Translations under genes and position numbers: made by a program
Assembly (NCBI GenBank): GCA_031316155.1
Contig: JALDRB010000001.1
Span: forward strand, 1 to 64,000
From: Candidatus Scalindua sp.
Lineage (GTDB): Bacteria > Planctomycetota > Brocadiia > Brocadiales > Scalinduaceae
Reading direction: 5' to 3'
DNA length: 64,000 bases
Notes under the pieces: model-generated
Told to the model about the DNA's origin: nothing
The model's input: the letters and a program-made list of their open reading frames with translations, nothing else
Databases searched by the model: none
Shown here: positions 56,679 through 64,000 of the stretch, piece after piece
Layout of the letters: the number at the start of each line of letters is the position of its first letter
Position numbering within the stretch: position 1 is the stretch's first letter

Positions 56679-57311
56679 TTAATCTTCCGCTTTTTCCACT
56701 CCTGGCTTACGAGCCGTTATCACCTCCGGCCCGGCAGCCAATTCCTCTTCCGCTACCTCCTTCTCTTCAGCGGCAAAGTGGACAGATACCACAATATTAT
56801 CCGGATTTGCCAGGATCTTAACATTAGAAGGAACCTCAACATCATTCACATGGACTGCTTTGCCAATGACAAGCTCAGCAATGTTAATACGAATGCTTTT
56901 GGGAATTTCAGTTGCAAGACACTCTATCTCAATCTCCTTCATTGCGTGATCTAATATCCCGCCCTCTTGAACCCCAGGCGAAGCACCAAACAGCTCGATA
57001 GGAACCCACGTTGAAACTCTCTCTGTCAAATCAATTCTAACAAAGTCAGCGTGCAGCACCTCTTTACCAAAAGTGTCAAACTGGACATTTTTTATGAGGG
57101 CTGTTTCCTCTGACCCATTCCATTTTAGATTTACCATCTTTATTCCAGCATCAAGTGCTTTGGTAAACTCTTTTTTGTTCAACGCCAGCATGAGATTTTC
57201 TTGCTTATGACCGTACAGTATCGCAGGTATCAATCCAGACCTTCTACATTTACGTGCAGCCCGAGTGCCAAATTCTTTTTTAATTTCAACCCCTAATGCT
57301 TGTGTTTCCAT
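56679..57311 (-). CDS. rplY: 50S ribosomal protein L25 (CTC form)
   Basis: 210 residues. N-terminal L25 part (GTRAARKCRRSGLIPAILYG) and the C-terminal TL5/CTC domain (VPIELFGASPGVQEGGILDH). Acidic tail ending near KPGVEKAED. prs-rplY-pth order is conserved in bacteria. Confidence 0.95.
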   Translation of the reverse strand: METQALGVEIKKEFGTRAARKCRRSGLIPAILYGHKQENLMLALNKKEFTKALDAGIKMVNLKWNGSEETALIKNVQFDTFGKEVLHADFVRIDLTERVSTWVPIELFGASPGVQEGGILDHAMKEIEIECLATEIPKSIRINIAELVIGKAVHVNDVEVPSNVKILANPDNIVVSVHFAAEEKEVAEEELAAGPEVITARKPGVEKAED

Positions 57312-57381
57312 TTCTTTAATTATCCAAAATATGTTTCAAAAAGTCAAAATATAATAATTTCAAATGTCTACCACCTCAATG

Positions 57382-58350
57382 CTAAGTAAACATTGAGCTG
57401 ATAGACGAGTTCGTATGTATCCTCTTAATAGCCTCACCTAACAGGGCCGCAATAGACAATATTTTTAATTTACTGCCAAGAGTCCTGGCATGCTCACTCA
57501 TTGGAATCGTATCGGTTACGACCAACTCCTTAATTGGCGAATTTGACAATCTTTCAATAGCAGGACCACAGAGAACAGCATGGGTCGCACCTACATAAAT
57601 ATCTTTGGCTCCCTTCTCTTTCAGCACCCTTGCAGCTTCACATATCGATCCGGCTGTTGCAATTAAATCGTCTATAATAATGGCGTTTTTGCCTTTAACA
57701 TCACCGATTACAAAACCTACTACTGTTTCTGCTGGACCAATTCTTCTTTTGTCCACTATCGCCATCCTTATATCCAGTTTCCTGGAGTACGATCTTGCTA
57801 TCTTTATTCCACCCACATCCGGAGAAACTACCACAAAATCAGCAAGGTCCAAATCTTTAAAGTAATCCGAAAGGACGGGAAATGCAAAGATATGGTCTAC
57901 GGGTATATCAAAAAAACCCTGGATCTGTGCAGCATGCAAATCAATTGTAAGCAATCTATCAGCTCCTGCTTTCGTGATGATGTTTGCTACAAGCTTTGCC
58001 GTAATCGGCACCCGCCCCTCATCTTTCCTGTCTTTCCTGGCATAACCGTAGTAAGGAAGAACCGCAGTTATCCTGGCAGCAGAAGCCCTTTGAAAACAAT
58101 CCATCATGATTAATAATTCTGCCAGATTTTCATTTACAGGAGGACTTGTTGGTTGAATAATAAAAACATCCGCCCCTCGAACGTCTTCATCTACCTTTAC
58201 GTCTATTTCGCCATCAGGAAATCTTCCCACATCGGCCTTTCCTAGCGGAATCGAAAGGTATTGACATACCTTTTCAGTGAGAGCAGGATTTGCGTTTCCC
58301 GTAAATATTTTTATATTATTTAACGTTTCGATACGACTTTTTTCGTCCAT
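57382..58350 (-). CDS. prs: ribose-phosphate pyrophosphokinase
   Basis: 322 residues. Makes PRPP from ribose 5-phosphate. FPDGEIDVKVDEDVRG, DLHAAQIQGFFDIPVDH, the flexible-loop DKRRIGPAETV, and IDDLIATAGSI (PRPP-binding) are intact. First gene of the - strand run; its promoter lies in the 58351-58979 space. Confidence 0.96.
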   Translation of the reverse strand: MDEKSRIETLNNIKIFTGNANPALTEKVCQYLSIPLGKADVGRFPDGEIDVKVDEDVRGADVFIIQPTSPPVNENLAELLIMMDCFQRASAARITAVLPYYGYARKDRKDEGRVPITAKLVANIITKAGADRLLTIDLHAAQIQGFFDIPVDHIFAFPVLSDYFKDLDLADFVVVSPDVGGIKIARSYSRKLDIRMAIVDKRRIGPAETVVGFVIGDVKGKNAIIIDDLIATAGSICEAARVLKEKGAKDIYVGATHAVLCGPAIERLSNSPIKELVVTDTIPMSEHARTLGSKLKILSIAALLGEAIKRIHTNSSISSMFT

Positions 58351-58979
58351 ACCTCAATACAATAGAATACCGTATCGCCTTCACCTAACGAAAGCATAGC
58401 AAGTACAGAGCTCTTTATTACACTCTTTTCCTCATTACACTCTACCGATAGAGTCAAAACGTGAACACCTCAAACTCAACAATGAACCTTTTACCAAACG
58501 GGAATTGAATACCTTTTCCAATCATTCTCTGGACAACATTTTTGATTAAATATCAGCAATGTCTTATAAGTCAATCCCCTGAAACAACTTATAAAGAAAA
58601 CTTTTTCAGACAGTGTCGAGGCGGAATGTTATCAAAAAAAAGTATTGAATGCAAGAAAAAACTCATTGAGGAGAAAAGAGCATACGTGTATTCGAAATTA
58701 AGTGCCAGCTCTTTTCATTCAAAATACAATGTGTGAGATCTTTTTTCGTCAGAGGCCTATTCATGTGAGGTCAATAGAAAATATGGTTTCTGTGATCAAC
58801 AAATCTCCAGAATAGAGAAAATTCTTGAACTTAAATAGAACGGAATTTACTATACACGGTATTAATCTACCCCATCTCTCTTAAATTCTGGAAATCTTTC
58901 GCTTTTCAGTTTACTTTTTCGGACAAGCTTCTTAGAATTCAGGAAATTAAACAAACTTTTTTGGAGATAACAATATATT
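58351..58979. other. divergent intergenic region
   Basis: About 630 bases. Should hold the prs promoter (-) and that of the FxLYD-like gene (+). A 64-codon frame at 58542-58736 (+) has no ribosome-binding site and looks non-coding. Nothing else recognised. Confidence 0.5.
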
Positions 58980-59513
58980 ATGAAAAAGATTTTCGCCTTC
59001 CTTATTTTTTGCTCTGTTCCTTCTTCCCTCGTATTTGGATCTCCAGAAACAACACAAATACTTGAGAAACTGAATTCTCTTGAAAAAACTGTCTCAGATC
59101 TTTCATTCAGGATCTTTGCCTTGGAAAAAAGGATTATCTCATTTGAAGAAAAATTTTTATTTAAAGAAAAATCTTCAATAAACAATTCCGGAGATCTAAA
59201 ACAACAGAGTGAAACGGTTCCTGACGATTTTGAACATCCAGAAGACAATTTTTCTTTTACAAACGTTACCTATAAAGACTCTTATAATGATACGATATTT
59301 AAGGGTGATGTGATTAACAAGTCTAACTATAATTACAACTACGCGCTTTTCAAAATAAGTGTTTTTAACAATAAGGGTGCGGTTGTATCAAGCAACGATT
59401 TCTACATTTTGAATTTGGATGAGGGGACACAACGGTCATTTGAAGTAAAATTACATGGGATTAAGAGTGATAAATTTGTGGATTATGCCATAAAATTTAA
59501 CAAAGGCTCTTAA
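58980..59513 (+). CDS. secreted FxLYD-like protein with coiled coil
   Basis: 177 residues. Signal peptide about 1-20 (IFAFLIFCSVPSSLVFG). Residues ~22-58 form a heptad-like coiled coil (ILEKLNSLEKTVSDLSFRIF). The C-terminal ~90 residues are a beta-sandwich of FxLYD type (TIFKGDVINKSNYNYNYALF, NDFYILNLDEGTQRSFEV). Function unknown; envelope location likely. Confidence 0.65.
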   Translation: MKKIFAFLIFCSVPSSLVFGSPETTQILEKLNSLEKTVSDLSFRIFALEKRIISFEEKFLFKEKSSINNSGDLKQQSETVPDDFEHPEDNFSFTNVTYKDSYNDTIFKGDVINKSNYNYNYALFKISVFNNKGAVVSSNDFYILNLDEGTQRSFEVKLHGIKSDKFVDYAIKFNKGS

Positions 59514-59580
59514 AAAAGTGAAAGGAGAGACAGCTTCACAGTTGTGATTCGAATATAAATCCGGGAGCTGCGGCGTATAA

Positions 59581-60480
59581 TCAAATCAGTTTGATCAGCT
59601 CCTGAATGTACCTCCTTATACCTTCCGTTCCCCGGTAATTTACCCCCAATAATTGAGATTGGCTGTTGTCGATAGTGTTGATGGGTTTCTTTGGTGTTCC
59701 CATAATCTTTGACCCTGACGCACAAACCTTCCCGGCAATTTGTGCAACGCTTAAATTATCTATATAAAAGTCTGACAAATTATAGATCTTTCCCGACGCC
59801 TCTTTGTTGCCGACTGCTAAATCTACGGCCTTAGCAACATCTTCAACATGTACTACCTTACCTCCCCCTGAGACTTCTACATCAGTTCCTCTTTTGATAT
59901 CCTTTATCAAACCATACCACTCAGATTGAGGAAGATCTGGATCTACGCCATAGATACCGACGGGTCTGAAAATGGTCGTATGCATACTCTTCGTCATAAA
60001 AAATGCATGGCAAAACGCCTCAACCGATGCCTTGTAAGCGCCGTAATGTGAGTCGGGTATCAAAGGGTGTTGTTCGTCCAGCCTAATGCCGGGAAAGATG
60101 TACCCGTAAACAGCGCAAGAACTTACAAAGATAAACTGTTTGACTCCCTGCTCTTTTGAGGCATTGAGCAACTCAAGACTTCCCAATAGATTTACCTTTA
60201 AGAGTTTATCATAGTCTTGTTTAGCAGCATCACGAAACCCTGTGCCGTTTCTCTCATAAGCCATGTGGATAACGATATCAGAACCTTTGACACATTCATT
60301 TACAACTTCCCTGTCGGCAAGATCTCCTTTAATATAGGTAACCTTCTCGCCGAAATCTTTGAGATGCACAATATTGCTTGTGTCACGTACGAGCGCCCGC
60401 ATTCGGACACCCCTTTTAAAGAGTTTTTCTGCTACGAAGTGTCCTAAAAAGCCAGATAAACCCGTAATAGCAATTTTCAC
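59581..60480 (-). CDS. NAD-dependent epimerase/dehydratase (extended SDR)
   Basis: 299 residues. Rossmann GLSGFLGHFVAEKLF, the catalytic S..YxxxK in FVSSCAVYG and HYGAYKASVEAF, and the substrate region FRPVGIYGVDPD. Likely acts on a nucleotide sugar; substrate unknown. 49 bases upstream of its start is the small 60530-60799 gene. Confidence 0.85.
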   Translation of the reverse strand: MKIAITGLSGFLGHFVAEKLFKRGVRMRALVRDTSNIVHLKDFGEKVTYIKGDLADREVVNECVKGSDIVIHMAYERNGTGFRDAAKQDYDKLLKVNLLGSLELLNASKEQGVKQFIFVSSCAVYGYIFPGIRLDEQHPLIPDSHYGAYKASVEAFCHAFFMTKSMHTTIFRPVGIYGVDPDLPQSEWYGLIKDIKRGTDVEVSGGGKVVHVEDVAKAVDLAVGNKEASGKIYNLSDFYIDNLSVAQIAGKVCASGSKIMGTPKKPINTIDNSQSQLLGVNYRGTEGIRRYIQELIKLI

Positions 60481-60529
60481 GCTAACGCCCTTCCCATCAT
60501 TTTTCGCTTTTATTTTATGATAAAGCCTG

Positions 60530-60799
60530 TTAAAACATCTGAGCTATTTTTTTTGAAATTCTTGTAAGATTTTTTTCCTTTGTCAAAAAATCAACTTCAT
60601 TTGGATGAACCTTTAAGTCAAGAAGTATCTTTTCGATCTTCTTCCATCCGGATTCTCTCTTTTTCTCATTGGTTTCAAGGTATAAACAGGAGACCAATTC
60701 TCCAAGTTTTTGTATAAGGCGAATATCTTTATTATCATAATAGCCTTTGATTACCTTTTGCTGGTATCGCGTATACCCCTTCTCATCCTTTTGACTCAT
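60530..60799 (-). CDS. small conserved-looking cytoplasmic protein
   Basis: 89 residues from the ATG at 60799, which has AAAGGG six bases upstream; a TTG 33 bases earlier is less likely. Charged and helical (MSQKDEKGYTRYQQKVIKGY, LGELVSCLYLET). No family recognised. Precedes the SDR gene on the same strand. Confidence 0.5.
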   Translation of the reverse strand: MSQKDEKGYTRYQQKVIKGYYDNKDIRLIQKLGELVSCLYLETNEKKRESGWKKIEKILLDLKVHPNEVDFLTKEKNLTRISKKIAQMF

Positions 60800-60967
60800 G
60801 CCAACCCTTTCTTCTCCCGATTCTCGGGGCAATGTAACTCTTGTAACAGAAAATTTTCATATAAGTATTCTTCTCACACCATCAATTTTCCTTGAAATAA
60901 CAAAGAAAATCATGTAAAAATACGTTATTATTTTCAAATCAGGTTGATTTTATAAAGAGTTAATCCA

Positions 60968-62890
60968 ATGGTAAAGATAAAATTTCCGGATGGTATCGAA
61001 AAAAGCTATCAAAACAGGGTAACCGTGAGAGATGTATCCAGCGACGCTGCTTTTAAGAATCGGGAGTCAGCAGTAGCGGGAAAGTTAAATAACGGGATTG
61101 TTGACCTTGATTATCCGATCGAATCGGATACAACCCTGGACCTGGTAATGGCAAATTCCGCTGAGGGGATTGAAATACTTCGGCACAGCGCCGCTCACCT
61201 CATGGCACAGGCCGTTACCCGATTGTATCCTGGCACGAAACTTGGGATAGGCCCCTCAATCAAGGACGGCTTTTATTATGATTTTGAACTTGAAAAGACA
61301 ATTTCGCAGGAAGACCTTGAAAAGATAGAAGCAGAAATGGCAAAAATTGTTGAGGAAGATATACCATTCAGGAGGTTAGAAGTGTCTCGCGATGCAGCCA
61401 TAGAAAAGATGGAAAAATTAAACCAGCGCTATAAGGTCGAGCTTATTAAAGGATTTGAAGATGAGACAGTTTCCTTTTATACCCAGGGAGACTTTATTGA
61501 CCTGTGTAAAGGACCCCATGTGTCAAGCACAAAGAAGATCGGGGTGTTTAAACTCCTCAGTATCGCCGGAGCATATTGGAGGGGGAAAGAAACCAATCCT
61601 ATGCTTCAGAGAATCTATGGTACAGTGTTCACGAATAAGAAGGCGCTGGACAAACACCTTAAAGTCCTGGAGGAGATAAAAAAGCGTGATCACAGAAAGA
61701 TTGGCACAGCGTTAGATCTTTATAGCTTTCATGAACATGGCGGCCCTGGGCTCGTTTTTTGGCATCCAAAGGGAGGCGTGATCAGAAATATTATCGAGAC
61801 ATTTTGGAGAGATGAACATTATAAACGTGGTTATGACATATTGTACAGCCCTCATATCGCAAAAATAGACCTCTGGAAAAAAAGTGGGCATCTCGATTTT
61901 TACAAAGACAGCATGTTTCAGCCCATTGAGGTTGAAGGGCAGGAGTATATGTTAAGACCAATGAATTGTCCGTTTGCGATTCTTATGTATAAGTCCAGTG
62001 TGCGAAGTTATCGTGATTTACCTTTAAGATGGGGAGAGTTAGGGACTGTTTACAGATTTGAAAGGTCGGGTGTCTTGCACGGACTATTACGAGTAAGAGG
62101 TTTCACTCAGGACGACGCCCACATTTTCTGCAGGCCTGACCAGTTACAGAATGAGATTGAGGGTGTTATAGATTTGGCTCTTTTTATGCAAAAGAGCTTT
62201 GGATTTGAAGAGTATGACATAGAACTCGCCGTAAGAGGCAAGGGAAATGAGGAGAAATATATCGGCGATAATGAGAACTGGATTCTTGCTGAGGAAGCGT
62301 TAACGGCTGCCCTGAATCAGAAAAAGTTGCATTTTGAGAGAAAGGAAGACGAAGCGAAATTTTATGGACCGGCAATTGACATAAAGATTAAGGATGCCCT
62401 TGGGAGAGGATGGCAAGGACCGACTATCCAGGTAGACTTTAATCTGCCTGCAAGATTTGATGTGAACTATATCGGTTCTGATGGTTCACAGCATAATGTG
62501 GTGATGGTACATCGCACCGTAATTGGCGCCATGGAAAGGTTTCTCGGATGTTTGATAGAACATTACTCAGGTGATTTTCCCCTATGGCTGGCGCCGATAC
62601 AGGTAAGAATACTTCCCATAACAGACAAACTCAATGATTTTGGTATGGAGATAAAAAATAAATTATCTCAGGCCGGGATTCGATCAGAGTGTGATACAAA
62701 GAGTGCAAAAATAGGCTACAAGATCAGAGAAGGTACTCTAGAGAAGATACCCTATCTTCTCATTGTTGGTGACAAGGAGCTAGAAGAGGGAACGGTTTCT
62801 GTGAGAAGTCGAAAGAAAGGAGACGAAGGAACGGTTCCTATTTCAGACTTTACCTTACGTGTTGAACATGAAGTAAGAGATAAAATTTAG
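60968..62890 (+). CDS. thrS: threonyl-tRNA synthetase
   Basis: 640 residues, full length. TGS domain (1-62), editing domain with HSAAHLMAQAV (HxxxH), and DLCKGPHV. Class II core: RPMNCPFAILMYK, motif 2 RFERSGVLHGLLRVRGFTQ, DDAHIFC, and motif 3 HRTVIGAMERF. Anticodon-binding domain at the C-terminus. Head of the thrS-infC-rpmI-rplT operon. Confidence 0.97.
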   Translation: MVKIKFPDGIEKSYQNRVTVRDVSSDAAFKNRESAVAGKLNNGIVDLDYPIESDTTLDLVMANSAEGIEILRHSAAHLMAQAVTRLYPGTKLGIGPSIKDGFYYDFELEKTISQEDLEKIEAEMAKIVEEDIPFRRLEVSRDAAIEKMEKLNQRYKVELIKGFEDETVSFYTQGDFIDLCKGPHVSSTKKIGVFKLLSIAGAYWRGKETNPMLQRIYGTVFTNKKALDKHLKVLEEIKKRDHRKIGTALDLYSFHEHGGPGLVFWHPKGGVIRNIIETFWRDEHYKRGYDILYSPHIAKIDLWKKSGHLDFYKDSMFQPIEVEGQEYMLRPMNCPFAILMYKSSVRSYRDLPLRWGELGTVYRFERSGVLHGLLRVRGFTQDDAHIFCRPDQLQNEIEGVIDLALFMQKSFGFEEYDIELAVRGKGNEEKYIGDNENWILAEEALTAALNQKKLHFERKEDEAKFYGPAIDIKIKDALGRGWQGPTIQVDFNLPARFDVNYIGSDGSQHNVVMVHRTVIGAMERFLGCLIEHYSGDFPLWLAPIQVRILPITDKLNDFGMEIKNKLSQAGIRSECDTKSAKIGYKIREGTLEKIPYLLIVGDKELEEGTVSVRSRKKGDEGTVPISDFTLRVEHEVRDKI

Positions 62891-62986
62891 GTTTCTCCTG
62901 AACAGAGGCCTCTTTACCATACATGACGTAACATGCAGTCAGGATGAGAATCACCGATTTTATTTAGCGAAACGTTATTTTTGATT

Positions 62987-63028
62987 CTCTTAACCGCAGA
63001 TTGTGCAGCGCACAATAAGAGAGTTTTT
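62987..63028 (+). promoter_or_regulatory. hairpin attenuator/terminator before infC
   Basis: CTCTTA (62987-62992) pairs with TAAGAG (63016-63021) and TTGTGC (63001-63006) with GCACAA (63010-63015); an AGTTTTT tract follows. Between thrS and infC, where L20 or IF3-dependent control is known in other bacteria. Could equally be a weak terminator after thrS. Confidence 0.55.
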
Positions 63029-63058
63029 AGGATCTTTTTAAGAATGGGGGGATGATAT

Positions 63059-63559
63059 ATTACAAGATTTACCAGGATAAATCAGCGAATTGTTGCGAAA
63101 ACCGTTAGACTTATTGATGAAAATGGTGCCCAGCTGGGCATTATAAAAAAGGAGGATGCTCTTAGTAAGGCATTAGATTTAGGTTTAGATTTAGTTGAAG
63201 TTTCACCAGATTCCGATCCGCCTGTTTGTCGTATTTTAAATTATGGTAAATATAAATATAAACAGAATAAAAAATCACATAAGAAGACCCACACCGTTCA
63301 GTTAAAGGAGATCAGAGTAAGACCGAAAATTGGCGAACATGATCTTCAGACCAAGGTTAAACAGGCACGGAAATTTGTTGAGAGGAGTGACCGTGTTCTC
63401 ATTAACATGATGTTCAGAGGACGGGAAATGAGGCATAAGGAAAATGCTCAAGACGTTTTTGATGTATTTATCAAAGCTTTGGAGGATATCGCCAAAGTTG
63501 AAACTCTCTCAAAAGCTAAAGGAAGAAATATCAGTATTATTTTAACACCAATCAAATAG
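63059..63559 (+). CDS. infC: translation initiation factor IF-3, ATT start
   Basis: 166 residues. No ATG, GTG or TTG lies in frame before the conserved start; the ATT at 63059 gives (M)TRFTRINQRIVAKTVRLID, with GGGGGG about ten bases upstream. An in-frame TGA precedes the ATT by three bases. AUU is the well-known infC start in E. coli and allows IF3 to limit its own synthesis. Family motifs: LDLGLDLVEVSPDSDPPVC, NYGKYKYKQNKK, KEIRVRPKIGEHDL, MFRGREMRHKE. Confidence 0.93.
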   Translation: MTRFTRINQRIVAKTVRLIDENGAQLGIIKKEDALSKALDLGLDLVEVSPDSDPPVCRILNYGKYKYKQNKKSHKKTHTVQLKEIRVRPKIGEHDLQTKVKQARKFVERSDRVLINMMFRGREMRHKENAQDVFDVFIKALEDIAKVETLSKAKGRNISIILTPIK

Positions 63560-63571
63560 AAAGGGGCTAAT

Positions 63572-63769
63572 ATGCCTAAATTAAAATCACGAAGCTGCCT
63601 GAAGAAACGGATCAGGGTATCACCGAAAGGCAAGATAAAAAGACAGAAGGCTTTTGCAGGGCATCTCATGTCCGGAAAAAGTGGAAACAGACGAAGAAAA
63701 CTAAGGAGAAAGTCACTTGTCGCAAAAGGCTTTACCAAGACATTCCTGCGCGCCTTAGGAAGAGGTTAG
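63572..63769 (+). CDS. rpmI: 50S ribosomal protein L35
   Basis: 65 residues. MPKLKSRSCLKKRIRVSPKG and KAFAGHLMSGKSGNRRRKLR match the family. Twelve bases after infC. Confidence 0.96.
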   Translation: MPKLKSRSCLKKRIRVSPKGKIKRQKAFAGHLMSGKSGNRRRKLRRKSLVAKGFTKTFLRALGRG

Positions 63770-63822
63770 TAAGTATTTAAGATTAAGTGATATTTTTGTG
63801 GTAGAAGAAAGGATAAAGAAGG

Positions 63823-64000
63823 ATGCCAAGAGCAAAAAACGGACCAGCAAAGAAGAGAGCCAGGAAGAGACTTCTCAAAGCAACAAAAGGATATTGGGGC
63901 AGCAGGAACAATCTCTATCGAAAGGCCAGTGAAACGTATGTGAGGGCGATGGTATTTGCTTTCAGGGATAGAAAATGCAAAAAAAGAACCTTCAGGAAGC
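63823..64000 (+). CDS. rplT: 50S ribosomal protein L20, 3' end cut by window
   Basis: 59 codons visible: MPRAKNGPAKKRARKRLLKA and GSRNNLYRKASETYVRAM. AAGAAGG precedes the ATG. Binds 23S rRNA early in assembly and often represses its own operon. Confidence 0.95.
   Translation, partial: MPRAKNGPAKKRARKRLLKATKGYWGSRNNLYRKASETYVRAMVFAFRDRKCKKRTFRK

Noticed and set aside
58542-58736. 64-codon + strand frame upstream of the FxLYD-like gene
   Set aside because: No ribosome-binding site, no recognisable features.

Overview
The window looks like a chromosomal segment of a low-GC Gram-negative bacterium, most likely an anammox planctomycete (order Brocadiales, Scalindua/Kuenenia-like). The evidence is a decayed octaheme hydroxylamine-oxidoreductase-type gene (about 23.36-25.08 kb), together with an outer-membrane and lipid A gene set (bamA, skp, lpxC, lpxA), cobalamin genes and many short secreted proteins of unknown function. 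The taxonomic call is an inference; no rRNA gene is present.

Layout. 0-10.9 kb: a partial alkaline phosphatase, a secreted carbohydrate-binding-like protein, a MidA-type methyltransferase, ribD, a thioredoxin-domain (YyaL/DUF255) protein, then a patch of gene debris (GGDEF remnant, proteasome-like remnant, one copy of a dispersed repeat) and small secreted proteins. 11-20.7 kb: a housekeeping run on the + strand (CPBP protease, SurA/PpiD-like foldase, ribF, tRNA-Phe, ctpA, tsaD, larB, nnrD, HAD phosphatase). 20.8-26.8 kb: a frameshift-rich stretch with a broken tail-fibre-like secreted protein, the HAO-like pseudogene with a strong terminator, and a divergent SorC-type regulator. 27-29.7 kb: transaldolase, cobU and cobS on the - strand, with a structured, unidentified leader upstream of cobS.

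29.8-42.5 kb is an accessory/defence island. It starts with an IS481-like element and ends at tRNA-Glu. It holds a truncated Abi_2 gene, then a tight four-gene cassette (YwgA/Panacea-like protein, PD-(D/E)XK nuclease-like protein, a TGT/DpdA-like protein with a CxCxxC zinc motif, a SIR2-domain protein). This runs straight into a type I restriction locus that has hsdS and hsdR but no hsdM, with a DUF3800 protein, a small PBECR-like protein and a YgjP-like metallopeptidase. The four-gene cassette and its coupling to an M-less type I locus are the most novel feature of the window.

42.5-58.4 kb is a long - strand run of core genes. In transcription order it reads prs, rplY, pth, rpsF, ssb, rpsR, rplI, dnaB, bamA, skp, lpxC, lpxA, a Gfo/Idh/MocA oxidoreductase, a radical SAM/SPASM protein, rpsB, tsf, pyrH, frr, tRNA-Lys, tRNA-Glu. 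58.9-64 kb: a FxLYD-like secreted protein, an SDR epimerase, a small conserved protein, and the classical thrS-infC-rpmI-rplT operon, with infC starting at ATT.

A ~140-bp repeat with two potential alternative hairpins occurs four times (9.0, 28.3, 42.5, 44.1 kb). In three copies one end lies close to or abuts a gene boundary; one copy abuts the pyrH start codon and leaves it without a visible ribosome-binding site.
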